From Mucilaginibacter sp. OK098 (GTDB lineage Bacteria > Bacteroidota > Bacteroidia > Sphingobacteriales > Sphingobacteriaceae), in assembly GCF_900142915.1 (NCBI RefSeq), contig NZ_FRCM01000012.1, forward strand, positions 50,193 through 114,192: DNA of 64,000 nt. The letters run 5' to 3'. Positions 8,171 to 16,765 of this stretch are shown here, piece after piece. Made by a program: the position numbers and the translations under genes. The notes under the pieces were generated by a model. The model had not been told where the DNA came from and did no database searches. It worked only from the letters and a program-made list of their open reading frames with translations. How positions within the stretch are numbered: the stretch's first letter is position 1; the number at the start of each line of letters is the position of its first letter.

Positions 8171-9559
8171 ATGAGAAAGTTTGGGATAGCCATTTTAAGT
8201 ATTATTTTCTTTATGCAAGCCGCCAAGGCACAGCCAAAGCATACACTTGATAAAATTGCAGGGGTAGTAGGGAGCAGCATTATACTCCAATCGGATATAG
8301 AATTAAAATACGCAACCTATATTGCCCAGGGCATGCAGCCCAATCCTTCTGCTAAATGCCAGATCTTACAGAGCTTGTTAACACAGAAGTTATTGGCCGC
8401 ACAGGCAATTATTGATAGTGTTGAAGTAAAGGACGATGAGGTTGATAATGATGTTGACCGCAGGATGCGTGGAATGATCCAGCGCGCCGGTGGGCAAGAC
8501 AGGCTGGAGCAATTTTTAGGCAGATCTGTTATTCAATACAAAGATGAGATCCGCCCGGATATTAAAGAAGGGCTTATAGCTCAGAAAATGCAGCAGAAAA
8601 TAACATCAAATGTAAATACAACGCCACAGGATGTTAAGAAATTTTTTGATGGCATTCCTAAGGATAGCCTGCCAACCTTTAATAAAGAAGTTGAAGTTGG
8701 CGAGATAGTATTTAACCCTAAATTAAGTGCAACCGAGAAGGAGGCTTATCGCACCAAGGCAGAGGATTTACGAAAAAGAGTTGTAGCCGGGGAGGATTTT
8801 GGATCGCTTGCCCGTCTTTACTCGCAGGATCCTGGTTCGGCCCCCAATGGCGGCGATCTGGGGTTTAATGACCGTACCGGGTTTGTTAAAGAATTTACAG
8901 CAATGGCATTTAAATTAAAAGCCGGTGATATTTCGCCAGTGTTTGAATCTGACTTTGGGTTTCACTTTTTACAGGTAATAGAACGAAGGGGAGAGCAAGT
9001 ACATGTGCGGCACATACTGATAATCCCGGTTGTTACGCAGGAAAGCTTAACCAGGGCTAAATCCAAGGCAGACAGTATTTATACTTTACTAAAAACAAAT
9101 AATAAAATCGACTTTTCATCAGCAGCGGCTTATTATTCTGATAATAAAGACACTAAGTTTAATGGTGGAATGCTGTTGAATGCGGAGAACGTTGAGGCGC
9201 GCTCAACCTATATTCCTACTGACAAGTTAGACCCGCAAGTGGCACTTGTTACCGACACTATGAAGGTTGGAAGCATTTCGAAACCGTTTTTATTTACCGG
9301 AGCCGATGGAAAGCAAGGGTACAAAATGTTATACCTTAAATCAACCACTAATGCACATAAAGCTAACCTAATACAGGATTATCCGAAATTGAAAGAATAT
9401 GCAAATAATGAAAAGGTAAACCGTAAGGTAAGTGAATGGTTCGAGAAAAAGAGGAAAGAAACATTTATCAGGATCGATCCGCAATACCAGGGATGCCCAA
9501 CTATAAAGGATTGGGGGACACCAACAACAACACCCATCACAGCTGAAGTTAAACCTTAA
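8171..9559 (+). CDS. SurA-type periplasmic chaperone/peptidyl-prolyl isomerase
   Basis: A 462-residue secreted protein: signal peptide ending near residue 20 (MQAAKAQ), an N-terminal SurA chaperone domain (LDKIAGVVGSSIILQSDIELKYA and the following helices to about residue 170), then two PpiC rotamase domains in series (about 172-275, with GGDLGFND and FESDFGFHFLQV; and about 278-385, with VRHILI and FNGGML). The second domain is less canonical. The family helps outer-membrane proteins fold. It lies 7 bases upstream of a MoxR gene on the same strand, so the two probably share a message. No strong promoter was identified. Confidence 0.93.
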   Translation: MRKFGIAILSIIFFMQAAKAQPKHTLDKIAGVVGSSIILQSDIELKYATYIAQGMQPNPSAKCQILQSLLTQKLLAAQAIIDSVEVKDDEVDNDVDRRMRGMIQRAGGQDRLEQFLGRSVIQYKDEIRPDIKEGLIAQKMQQKITSNVNTTPQDVKKFFDGIPKDSLPTFNKEVEVGEIVFNPKLSATEKEAYRTKAEDLRKRVVAGEDFGSLARLYSQDPGSAPNGGDLGFNDRTGFVKEFTAMAFKLKAGDISPVFESDFGFHFLQVIERRGEQVHVRHILIIPVVTQESLTRAKSKADSIYTLLKTNNKIDFSSAAAYYSDNKDTKFNGGMLLNAENVEARSTYIPTDKLDPQVALVTDTMKVGSISKPFLFTGADGKQGYKMLYLKSTTNAHKANLIQDYPKLKEYANNEKVNRKVSEWFEKKRKETFIRIDPQYQGCPTIKDWGTPTTTPITAEVKP

Positions 9560-9566
9560 TTATAAT

Positions 9567-10529
9567 ATGCAACACCGCTCGGAAGTGGAGGCTGCTGATG
9601 CTTTAAGGCAGGCTTACCAGCAAATTAGTGCTGAAATTGGGAAAGTAATTGTCGGCCAGCAGGAGGTTCTTAAATTTGTGCTCATTTCTATTTTTAGCAA
9701 TGGGCACTGTTTATTGGTGGGCGTGCCGGGCCTTGCAAAAACATTGCTGGTGCAAACAGTTGCGCAGGTGCTTGATCTTGATTTTAAACGCATCCAGTTT
9801 ACTCCCGACCTGATGCCTTCAGACATTATCGGTTCCGAGATTTTGGGCGAGGACAGGAATTTTAAATTTATACCGGGTCCCGTTTTTGCAAACATCATCC
9901 TGGCAGATGAAATTAACCGTACCCCGCCAAAAACACAGGCTGCCCTTTTAGAGGCTATGCAGGAAAAAGCGGTTACCGCAGCAGGTGTTACACATCGCCT
10001 TGCACAGCCGTTTTTTGTTTTAGCCACACAAAACCCTATTGAGCAGGAAGGTACCTATCCGCTTCCCGAAGCACAGTTAGACCGTTTTATGTTTAACGTA
10101 GCCTTAGATTACCCTACTTTTCAAGAGGAATTACTGGTAGTTAAAAATACAACCAGCACTAACCAGGTAAAGGTTAACAAGCTGTTAAATGCCGATCAGA
10201 TAGTTTATTTTCAGCAGCTGGTGCGCAATATTCCTGTTGCAGACAATGTGTTGGAATATGCAGTAAAACTAGTTGCAAAAACCCGCCCCAATGGCGAATT
10301 AGCAGCCCCGCAGGTTAAACGCTTGTTAAATTGGGGAGCAGGCCCGCGTGCATCACAATTCTTAATCCTTGGGGCTAAATGCCATGCCGTGATCAATGGT
10401 AAATACTCACCCGATATTGAAGATGTACAAGCTATTGCAAAACCTATATTAAGACACCGCATAGTACGCAGCTACCACGCCGAAGCAGAAGGCTTATCCG
10501 CTGATGATATTATTGAACAGCTTTTTTAA
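9567..10529 (+). CDS. MoxR-family AAA+ ATPase
   Basis: A 320-residue ATPase with Walker A GVPGLAKT (residues 52-59), Walker B ILADEINRTPPKTQ, the sensor ATQNPIEQEGTYPLPEAQLDRFM and a C-terminal lid with KPILRHRIV. MoxR proteins act as chaperones that help assemble complexes or load metal cofactors. They usually sit beside DUF58 and von Willebrand A-domain genes (bat cluster). Here the next gene is convergent hemH and no such partner is present, so partners must lie elsewhere. ATG start; closely spaced with the SurA-like gene. Confidence 0.95.
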   Translation: MQHRSEVEAADALRQAYQQISAEIGKVIVGQQEVLKFVLISIFSNGHCLLVGVPGLAKTLLVQTVAQVLDLDFKRIQFTPDLMPSDIIGSEILGEDRNFKFIPGPVFANIILADEINRTPPKTQAALLEAMQEKAVTAAGVTHRLAQPFFVLATQNPIEQEGTYPLPEAQLDRFMFNVALDYPTFQEELLVVKNTTSTNQVKVNKLLNADQIVYFQQLVRNIPVADNVLEYAVKLVAKTRPNGELAAPQVKRLLNWGAGPRASQFLILGAKCHAVINGKYSPDIEDVQAIAKPILRHRIVRSYHAEAEGLSADDIIEQLF

Positions 10530-10533
10530 GGAT

Positions 10534-10660
10534 TTCGGAAGTAGGAATTTCGATTTTTCGCGATAATTTGCTTTTTAATGGTGCTCAAGAGGGCCTTGCC
10601 GTTTCGGAATTTTTTAAATACAAGACGATGGACTGTTAACTGCCCACCGCAAACTGCTTA
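10534..10660. repeat. Word-repeat region between convergent genes
   Basis: About 10534-10562 has TTTCGGAAGTAGGAATTTCG, of the TTCGGATGTTCG family; 10626-10657 has ACTGTTAACTGCCCACCG words that continue into the hemH stop codon. The same second word type (ACTGCCAACTGCC) also sits against the ispH stop at 11805-11834. Here only one arm of each is visible. Confidence 0.6.
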
Positions 10661-11677
10661 CTTCCTCAACACCATCTGCTCCAACGCATCAATCCATGTC
10701 GGTGAATCGTTAAGGCTTTCTACCAGTTGCACATGCTCGCCGCCAAGAGCTTTAAATTCATCGCCGTATTCGTGGGTAACTTCATAAACAGTTTCAAGGC
10801 AATCGGCCACAAATGCAGGGCAAAATACCAATAGTCGTTTTTTTCCTTCTTTGGCTAATTGAGCAACAACCTTGCTGGTGTAAGGTTGTACCCATGGATC
10901 GTTGCCCAGTCGCGATTGAAAACAAACCGTATATTTTTCTTTAGGCAGATTTAACTTTTCGGCAATCAGGCTGGCAGTATGATATGATTGTGCCGAATAG
11001 CAATACTTATTTACATCGGTTAAAGTATCACAGCAACCGGCAGATTTTAAACAGTGATTGCCGGTATGATCGCACTTTATAAGCTGCCGTTGCGGCAGGC
11101 CGTGGAAGCTGAATAAAATATGATCGTAAGTTTCAGGCTGATATTTCTTGCCATTATTGGCAAAAGTTTCAATCATCAGCTCATTATCGTGAAACGAGTT
11201 TTCGAATGATATAGACGGGATAGTCTGCCATTTACGTACCAAATCCATCACCTTATCATAAACCGAACCCGTGCTGGCCGAAGCATATTGCGGGAATAAG
11301 GCAATAACCTGGATACTTTCAACTAATGATTCCTTTAACCTGTTCATAGCCGACTCGATAGAAGGGCTTTGATAACGCATAGCCAGCTCAACCTGGTATT
11401 CATCCCCCAACCGTTGTTGAAGCGCCTGGTGTTGTAATTTGCTATAATGCAGTAAAGGAGAACCTGTCTTAGCGTCCCATATATGTTTATATAATTTTCC
11501 GGATTTTGGCGCCCTGAAAGGAGCAATAATACCTTTTACCAAAAGTGCGCGGGATACTGGGTTGATATCAATCACCCGCGGGTCCATTAAAAATTCATCA
11601 AGGTACTTACGAACGTCCTTTGTTTCCGGGCTATCAGGCGTACCTAAATTAACCAGTAAAATTCCTTTTTTACTCAT
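10658..11677 (-). CDS. hemH: Ferrochelatase HemH
   Basis: Inserts ferrous iron into protoporphyrin IX as the last step of haem synthesis. Clear family blocks: GILLVNLGTPDSP at the N-terminus, SFHGLPQRQ carrying the catalytic His, and FCPAFVADCLETVYEVTHEYG carrying the catalytic Glu region. Length 339 residues fits. Right after the catalytic His block is a Cys-rich stretch (CDHTGNHCLKSAGCC and a further Cys about 10 residues on); some bacterial ferrochelatases bind a 2Fe-2S cluster, so a cluster is possible here. The start is ATG, with a TATTTTTG box 14 bases upstream. Confidence 0.96.
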   Translation of the reverse strand: MSKKGILLVNLGTPDSPETKDVRKYLDEFLMDPRVIDINPVSRALLVKGIIAPFRAPKSGKLYKHIWDAKTGSPLLHYSKLQHQALQQRLGDEYQVELAMRYQSPSIESAMNRLKESLVESIQVIALFPQYASASTGSVYDKVMDLVRKWQTIPSISFENSFHDNELMIETFANNGKKYQPETYDHILFSFHGLPQRQLIKCDHTGNHCLKSAGCCDTLTDVNKYCYSAQSYHTASLIAEKLNLPKEKYTVCFQSRLGNDPWVQPYTSKVVAQLAKEGKKRLLVFCPAFVADCLETVYEVTHEYGDEFKALGGEHVQLVESLNDSPTWIDALEQMVLRK

Positions 11678-11691
11678 GATTTTTTGCTCCG

Positions 11692-11699
11692 CAAAAATA
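11692..11699 (-). promoter_or_regulatory. -7 promoter box of hemH
   Basis: Reads TATTTTTG on the minus strand, a match to TAnnTTTG, 14 bases before the ATG. Confidence 0.4.
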
Positions 11700-11836
11700 G
11701 TGATTAGAGGTAAGAGATTAGAGGCTAGTTGAAAATAGAGCCTGAGGGTTTGAGATTATTGACAATTGGGTGATTCGTAATAGTTTGTGCGGGCCTTTCG
11801 ACTGCCAACTGCCTACTCAAAACTGCCCACTACCTA
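11697..11836. repeat. Word repeats (AGAGGTAAGAGATTAGAGG and ACTGCCAACTGCC types)
   Basis: The left part (about 11700-11745) reiterates TTAGAGG/GAGATTAGAGG words, also found near 30970 and 60245. The right part (about 11799-11834) has ACTGCCAACTGCCTACTC and runs into the ispH stop codon. No matching second arm of the first family is visible here. Confidence 0.6.
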
Positions 11837-12685
11837 ATACAGTTCTAAGGCCGCCTTCACCTCCTGCATCAGCCACATTGGGGTTGAGGTAGCGCCGGCA
11901 ATGCCGATCGTATCACCCGGAGCAAACATGCTGCTTTGCAATTCGCCGACTGACGATATAAAATAGGTTTCAGGATTATGCTTGCGGCAAACTTCAAATA
12001 AAACTTTGCCATTTGACGATTTTTGCCCCGAAACAAATACGATCTTGTTAAACCGGGTTGCAAACTTTGGCAGGTCCTTATCCCGGTTTGATACCTGGCG
12101 GCAAATGGTATCATTGGCCTTTAGGTTATAGCCACGTTGCAAAAGCTGGTCTTTTACGTTGTAAAATTTCTCCATACTTTTGGTGGTCTGGCTGTAAAGG
12201 GTAATGTTTTCAGGCAGCTCAACATTATCCAGTTCAGCAATATCCTGGAAAACCAGCGCCTCATTATTGGTTTGGCCCTGTAAGCCCACCACTTCGGCAT
12301 GGCCGTGTTTACCGAAGATCAGGATCTTCTCATTAGCATCATATGATGTTTTAATGCGGTTTTGCAGTTTAAGCACAACCGGGCACGATGCATCTATTAA
12401 AGTAATATTATTTTCTAAAGCTATGCGATAAGTATCTGGTGCTTCACCATGAGCGCGGATCAATACCTTTTCGTTGCTCAGGTTTACCAGGTCGGCGTGT
12501 TCAATTATCTTAAGGCCTTTGGCTTTCAGGCGTTCAACCTCTTCATCATTGTGCACAATATCGCCAAGGCAGTAAAGATATCCGTCTTCGGCAAGGATCT
12601 CTTCGGCCATATCAATGGCATATACCACCCCGAAACAGAACCCCGAATCCTGGTCAATAGTAACCTTTAGCTGATAATCTCCCAT
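11834..12685 (-). CDS. ispH: 4-hydroxy-3-methylbut-2-enyl diphosphate reductase IspH
   Basis: Last enzyme of the methylerythritol phosphate pathway, making isopentenyl and dimethylallyl diphosphate with a 4Fe-4S cluster. The three cluster cysteines are present: GFCFGV (Cys17), ASCPVV (about 109) and DTICRQ (about 207). The EEILAED, VLIRAHG and GATSTP blocks are also typical. The frame opens 14 codons earlier, but I chose ATG at 12685 because homologues start about there and a -7 box (TATTTTTG) sits 7 bases before it, inside the longer frame. About 283 residues, normal for the family. Confidence 0.96.
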   Translation of the reverse strand: MGDYQLKVTIDQDSGFCFGVVYAIDMAEEILAEDGYLYCLGDIVHNDEEVERLKAKGLKIIEHADLVNLSNEKVLIRAHGEAPDTYRIALENNITLIDASCPVVLKLQNRIKTSYDANEKILIFGKHGHAEVVGLQGQTNNEALVFQDIAELDNVELPENITLYSQTTKSMEKFYNVKDQLLQRGYNLKANDTICRQVSNRDKDLPKFATRFNKIVFVSGQKSSNGKVLFEVCRKHNPETYFISSVGELQSSMFAPGDTIGIAGATSTPMWLMQEVKAALELY

Positions 12686-12692
12686 GGTGCTA

Positions 12693-12700
12693 CAAAAATA
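12693..12700 (-). promoter_or_regulatory. -7 promoter box of ispH
   Basis: TATTTTTG on the minus strand, ending 7 bases before the chosen ATG. If used, transcription begins at or a few bases before the start codon. Confidence 0.4.
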
Positions 12701-12727
12701 ATGAAAAATGTTTGTTAGTGCATCCAT

Positions 12728-12929
12728 TCAACAAGGCTTTCGACAAGCGGGTGATAATTACTTATTGCTGCCCTTGCCGAAGTTGTCTCCATTGGTGCTC
12801 GGAAGATCATAAAAATGCGCGGTTGATAGTCTTCCGAACAGATATAGTGAATAGCCCGACAAAAAGCGTAGCAATATCCTCACCTGCCTCCATTCTGCAA
12901 ATCCGAAATCGAACATCCGAATTCCGAAA
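12728..12929. repeat. Intergenic segment with a TTCGGATGTTCG-type arm
   Basis: No convincing gene in about 200 bases between ispH and the glycosyltransferase. Bases about 12899-12936 carry AATCCGAAATCGAACATCC, the same words as the right arm at 22065-22085. The single arm abuts the glycosyltransferase stop. Confidence 0.6.
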
Positions 12930-14021
12930 TCATCCCACCCTTCTCCCTTTCCATTCATTTTTTTTAGTAAGCTGTTTTTGGATAGATAAAAAAGCAATAA
13001 TAACCATGTTTACCATTTGTACCGGGTGTAAAATTATATTGTACCACGCGTTTTGTCCGGACGAAAGCGAGATCATTACCCGGGTAAGGATAATTAAGCC
13101 GCCCATAAAAAATATCAGGTTAAAGTTCAGGGTCATTAATATTATCATGGGGCCGCCAATCAGCACTAAAATATAAACCATTAATCCCGGCACGCTATAG
13201 CTAAAAGCTGCTAGCGCATTCTTGCTGAATCCGTTTATGGCCTCTTTATAGTTTTTATACATACGGCAGCTTATCATACCGTTGGCCAGTAAAACCTCCC
13301 CGTTATAGGCGGCTGCTTTAACAAGCCTCATAATTTCGGCATCTTCAACAACTTTATCTTTAGCAAGCCGATGCCATTGGTTTTCGCTGTAGGTAACGGC
13401 ATCAAACAGCATAAACTGTCCGCATGCCGTAGCTGTAGCAGCGTTTTTTGATAAAAACACCAATCGCAGGGGTAATAAATTCAGCAATAAAAAATGCAGC
13501 AGCGGTACGGTTACTTTTTCGCCGGTGGTTTGCATCAACTGGTTGGGGAACAGGCTTAACAACCCCAGTTTATTAATATACATGCGGTGTATAGCGCTAT
13601 TAATAAGATGATCGCTTACTACATCGTCGGCATCCAAAAATAACAAATACTTCCCTTTAGCCTTTTTTGCAAGCTGGTAGCACGCATGGTTTTTACCCAA
13701 CCATCCCTGTGGAAGCTCATTCCCTTTAATAACACTAAAGCTTTTATGGGCGGCGGCAAATTTTGAGCAAATTTCATAGGTGCTGTCTGATGAGTCATCG
13801 TCATAAACAATCACTTCGTAGTCTTTATAATCCTGGTTGCTGATTGATTGTAACAGGGTTAAGATATTATTGGCTTCGTTTCGTGCCGGGATAAGGATAG
13901 ATACCCGGTCGTCATAACGCCTGTTTACCCTGGTTAGCTTGGGGTTAGATATAAAATTAAAAAGCGTTACCGTAAAACGGAGCACTATAAATAGTAAAGT
14001 AATGGATATTACAATGATCAC
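12930..14021 (-). CDS. Membrane-bound family 2 glycosyltransferase
   Basis: A 363-residue protein with an N-terminal membrane helix (residues 1-25), a GT2 catalytic domain (VSILIPARNEANNI, VIVYDDDSSDST with the nucleotide-binding Asp, and FLDADDVV as the DxD-like metal site), then two or three C-terminal membrane segments (from about residue 275). Sequence such as LPQGWLGKNHACYQLAKKAKG is like GT2 enzymes near carotenoid or glycolipid genes, but the acceptor cannot be told. No ATG is available at the right place; the start is GTG at 14021. It stands alone, with a long intergenic region upstream. Confidence 0.88.
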   Translation of the reverse strand: MIIVISITLLFIVLRFTVTLFNFISNPKLTRVNRRYDDRVSILIPARNEANNILTLLQSISNQDYKDYEVIVYDDDSSDSTYEICSKFAAAHKSFSVIKGNELPQGWLGKNHACYQLAKKAKGKYLLFLDADDVVSDHLINSAIHRMYINKLGLLSLFPNQLMQTTGEKVTVPLLHFLLLNLLPLRLVFLSKNAATATACGQFMLFDAVTYSENQWHRLAKDKVVEDAEIMRLVKAAAYNGEVLLANGMISCRMYKNYKEAINGFSKNALAAFSYSVPGLMVYILVLIGGPMIILMTLNFNLIFFMGGLIILTRVMISLSSGQNAWYNIILHPVQMVNMVIIAFLSIQKQLTKKNEWKGRRVG

Positions 14022-14790
14022 GTTCTTATAAATCTATTTCTGTTTGAAGTTTTTTTGCGGCATTATATTGATGAAGGAACCAATATATGAACCTGTTTTT
14101 CTATCGGCTAACATTTAGTGCAAGGTAAATATATATGAGTGAATTTTTACGTTCAGGGCCTTTCATTCACAAAGAAGCTCGCAGAATACCAAAAAAACCA
14201 TATGTATATATGATAATATGTTAAAGGTTTGTATTATGTTAAAGGTGTATCTTTATTTGATAATCAAATAGTTATGCGCTTGTTAAGTATTTGCGCATAT
14301 ATGTTATTTGCATTATTATCCAGTGTTAAATAAACGCATTGACAATTTCTTTTTTAAACACGAAAATTAAATTATCATGGAAAGCTTGAATAGTTTGCTT
14401 TTTACTTTTATGGGCGCAGCCATAATTTTCGCCTCCTTCGGTAAAAGTAGTACAGTAGAGGCCGTGAGGTGCTGTTGGCGCTGCCAAAGCCGCTATTATA
14501 AGATACATGGCCTTTTTATATTACCTATGAAGTGCTGACCAGCACTTTATGCCTTCGCTTTTTTTATATAAACAGCGTATTAACCGCCTAATAAACAAGT
14601 AAATATACTCATAAGAGTAACGCTTAATACGTGCATAAGATCCGGTAAAAACACCGTGCAGATCGCGTAAATACCCTGATTATCTTCTCTGTGTGGTTAC
14701 CCAATTTTGTGATGAAGTAAGGAACAAGGCTTAACAACCAATAAACGAATTCTTCAAAACCAAATTAATAACAAATTAACAATTAATCAC
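14022..14790. other. Long AT-rich intergenic region with a possible 53-codon ORF
   Basis: About 770 bases without a convincing gene. On the plus strand an ORF of 53 codons runs from ATG 14377 to 14538; its product has a hydrophobic middle (FMGAAIIFASFG) and a Cys-rich CCWRCQSRYY patch. The opposite strand has a 60-codon frame over the same bases (14326-14508), so the coding strand is unclear and either may be chance. A hexamer inverted repeat (AGTGCT, 4 bases, AGCACT at 14531-14546) sits at the end of the plus ORF. The remainder upstream of the lipoprotein gene could hold its promoter. Confidence 0.35.
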
Positions 14791-15435
14791 ATGAAAAAAA
14801 TTAACTCTCTATTACTGTTACTAACAACTTCTATGCTGTTAATAGCAGGGTGCGGAAAAGATGGCGCAGTTGGGCCAATAGGCCCTGCAGGCGCAATTGG
14901 CCCGGTAGGCCCCACAGGCAGCGCGGGTACCAATGGGACCAATGGTACTAATGGTGCAACAGGCGCAACAGGTGCTACAGGTGCAACGGGTGCTACAGGT
15001 ACAGCCAATGTTATTTATTCTAACTGGTATACCCCGGCAACATATACAAAAACAACCGTTTTTGGCACAGTTAACTTTACAGCCGATATACCTGCCTCTA
15101 AAATTACCCAGGAAATTTTAGACAAAGGAACAGTAGTGGTATATGGCAAACTTAATGGGTATAATCCTGTTATATGGCCTACTGACCAGGTGAGCCAATT
15201 ACCCATTGCAATTAATTATATGAGTGGCACTACTCCTAACCTTGATACATGGTCGGCAGTTTACACAGTTGGGAATGTAAGGATAAGCTTAACAAGTAGT
15301 ACAAATGCTTATAGCAACATATCAAATGCACATCAATTTAGGTATATTATAATTCCGGGTGGCGTACACACGCTTAACAATGTTAACCTCAAAAATTATC
15401 AAGAGGTGCTACAAGCGCTTCATATAAATAATTAA
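14791..15435 (+). CDS. Lipoprotein with collagen-like Gly-X-Y repeat
   Basis: A 214-residue protein with a lipoprotein signal (lipid-attached Cys21 in IAGCGKDG), then about 15 unbroken Gly-X-Y triplets (from about residue 27 to 72), starting as GPIGPAG units and turning into GTN and GAT units, then a beta-rich C-terminal domain of about 140 residues. Collagen-like repeats in bacteria make extended trimeric stalks, so a surface stalk carrying a head domain is a fair inference. The GTN/GAT part is encoded by near-identical nine-base units and could gain or lose triplets in frame. Alone in its unit; ends at a strong hairpin. Confidence 0.88.
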   Translation: MKKINSLLLLLTTSMLLIAGCGKDGAVGPIGPAGAIGPVGPTGSAGTNGTNGTNGATGATGATGATGATGTANVIYSNWYTPATYTKTTVFGTVNFTADIPASKITQEILDKGTVVVYGKLNGYNPVIWPTDQVSQLPIAINYMSGTTPNLDTWSAVYTVGNVRISLTSSTNAYSNISNAHQFRYIIIPGGVHTLNNVNLKNYQEVLQALHINN

Positions 15436-15464
15436 TCTTCGATTTTTTACCTGTAAAAATCATC

Positions 15465-15500
15465 CTAAAACACCGGGAGCTTACGTTTCCGGTGTTTTAG
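15465..15500. terminator. Two-way terminator between the collagen-like lipoprotein and waaA
   Basis: Perfect 12-base arms (CTAAAACACCGG and its complement) around a 12-base loop, with T-runs on both strands. It includes the waaA stop codon. Confidence 0.9.
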
Positions 15501-16705
15501 TTTTTAATATGGTTCATAATAGCAGCAGTAGCCCCGGTGTGCTCTTTAATATAAGTTGTAACTGTTTCGCTTGCTTTATTGTAAAATATCTGATCATTAA
15601 CCAGGTTGTTTGTTATTGTTTTCAACCCCCCTTCATCAGCAATGCTAAACCCTGCCTGTAAGGTTACCAGGTCATGCGCTTCTTTAAACTTTGAATATTC
15701 CGGGCCGAAAATTACAGGTAAACCAAATGCAGCAGCTTCCAGCGTATTGTGAATCCCCACACCAAAGCCACCGCCTATATAAGCAATGTCGCCATATTGA
15801 TATAGTGATGACAGCATGCCGATGTTATCGATGATGAGATTTGAGATTTGAGATGTGAGATTTGAGATTTGGGAATATCGTGCTGTTGAGCCTTCTGGTA
15901 AAAGCGCTATCAGCCTTTCTATTTTCTCTTCACTTATCTCGTGCGGGGCGATAATAAATTTCCAGGTGGGATATTGGCTTACCAATGTGGCTATCAACTT
16001 TTCATCGGGTGGCCAGGTGCTGCCTGCTATAAATACTTTGTGCCCGTTTTTAAATTCTTCAACAGCTGGGATGGCTTGGGGTTGCAGTGCATTGGCCCAA
16101 ACCCTGTCGAATCGGGTATCGCCGCTGATGGTGACATTATTTATCCCGAGTTGTTGCAGCAATACTTCTGACCGCTCATCCTGTACAAAAAACCAGCGTA
16201 CAAAGCTTAACATTTCCCTGTGCAAGCCTCCATACCATTTAAAAAACACCTGTTTGGGCCTGAAAATACCTGAAATTACGTACACCGGAACATTTTGCCG
16301 GTGCATTTCATTAAAAAAATGGTACCAATATTCGTATTTGGTAAATATTGCCATTTTTGGTTGTATGCTATCAATAAAATCTCTTGCATTTTGTGCCGTA
16401 TCCAGGGGTAAATAGTAAACAGCATCCGCCAGGAGGGTGTTTTTTCGTATTTCGTATCCCGAAGGGGAAAAAAAAGTAACAACTATTTTATTATTAGGAT
16501 ACAATATTTTAAATTGCTCCAAAACAGGGCGACCCTGTTCAAATTCACCAAGCGATGCGAAATGAAACCAGATGCTTTCAGAAAATCGCATTAGAGGCTG
16601 ATTTTTTCGGCCGTTGATCCAGAGTCTGGCTTTTTTGTTAAAAAATGAAGCTAAATAAATTGCAATGAAATATAATAGAACCCCGGTGTTATATAGTAAG
16701 CGCAT
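15497..16705 (-). CDS. waaA: 3-deoxy-D-manno-octulosonate (Kdo) transferase WaaA
   Basis: Transfers Kdo from CMP-Kdo onto lipid A precursor, an early step in LPS core. Typical features: N-terminal membrane anchor (residues 1-20), ASLGEFEQGRPV, the DDRSEVLLQQLG region and the C-terminal GGGFGVGIHNTLEAAAFGLPVIFGP donor site. Length 402 residues. Between ARYS and LIIDNIGML (about residues 279-290) is an insert of 12 residues, QISNL twice with a Thr-Ser between, encoded by reiterated AGATTTGAG words. It looks like a word repeat that entered the gene in frame. ATG start. Confidence 0.93.
   Translation of the reverse strand: MRLLYNTGVLLYFIAIYLASFFNKKARLWINGRKNQPLMRFSESIWFHFASLGEFEQGRPVLEQFKILYPNNKIVVTFFSPSGYEIRKNTLLADAVYYLPLDTAQNARDFIDSIQPKMAIFTKYEYWYHFFNEMHRQNVPVYVISGIFRPKQVFFKWYGGLHREMLSFVRWFFVQDERSEVLLQQLGINNVTISGDTRFDRVWANALQPQAIPAVEEFKNGHKVFIAGSTWPPDEKLIATLVSQYPTWKFIIAPHEISEEKIERLIALLPEGSTARYSQISNLTSQISNLIIDNIGMLSSLYQYGDIAYIGGGFGVGIHNTLEAAAFGLPVIFGPEYSKFKEAHDLVTLQAGFSIADEGGLKTITNNLVNDQIFYNKASETVTTYIKEHTGATAAIMNHIKN
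15835..15876. repeat. AGATTTGAG word repeat inside waaA
   Basis: About five reiterations of GAGATTTGAGATTTGAGATG-type words in about 40 bases within the waaA coding region, kept in frame. Elsewhere in the window this kind of sequence is found only between genes or at gene ends. Confidence 0.85.
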
Positions 16706-16765
16706 TTTAATTATGATTTATTAACTTCGCGGGGATAAATGTAATCACAATAAAATACTTTATTT

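Noticed and set aside
12758..12997. 79-codon minus-strand ORF
   Set aside because: Overlaps the end of the glycosyltransferase in another frame and includes word-repeat sequence.
12712..13176. 154-codon plus-strand ORF opposite the glycosyltransferase end
   Set aside because: It runs through an intergenic repeat and antisense to clear GT2 coding sequence; product resembles no family.
14787..15008. Pro/Val-rich minus-strand ORF opposite the collagen-like repeats
   Set aside because: It is the mirror of the Gly-X-Y repeat; the plus strand has a signal peptide and a full-length gene.
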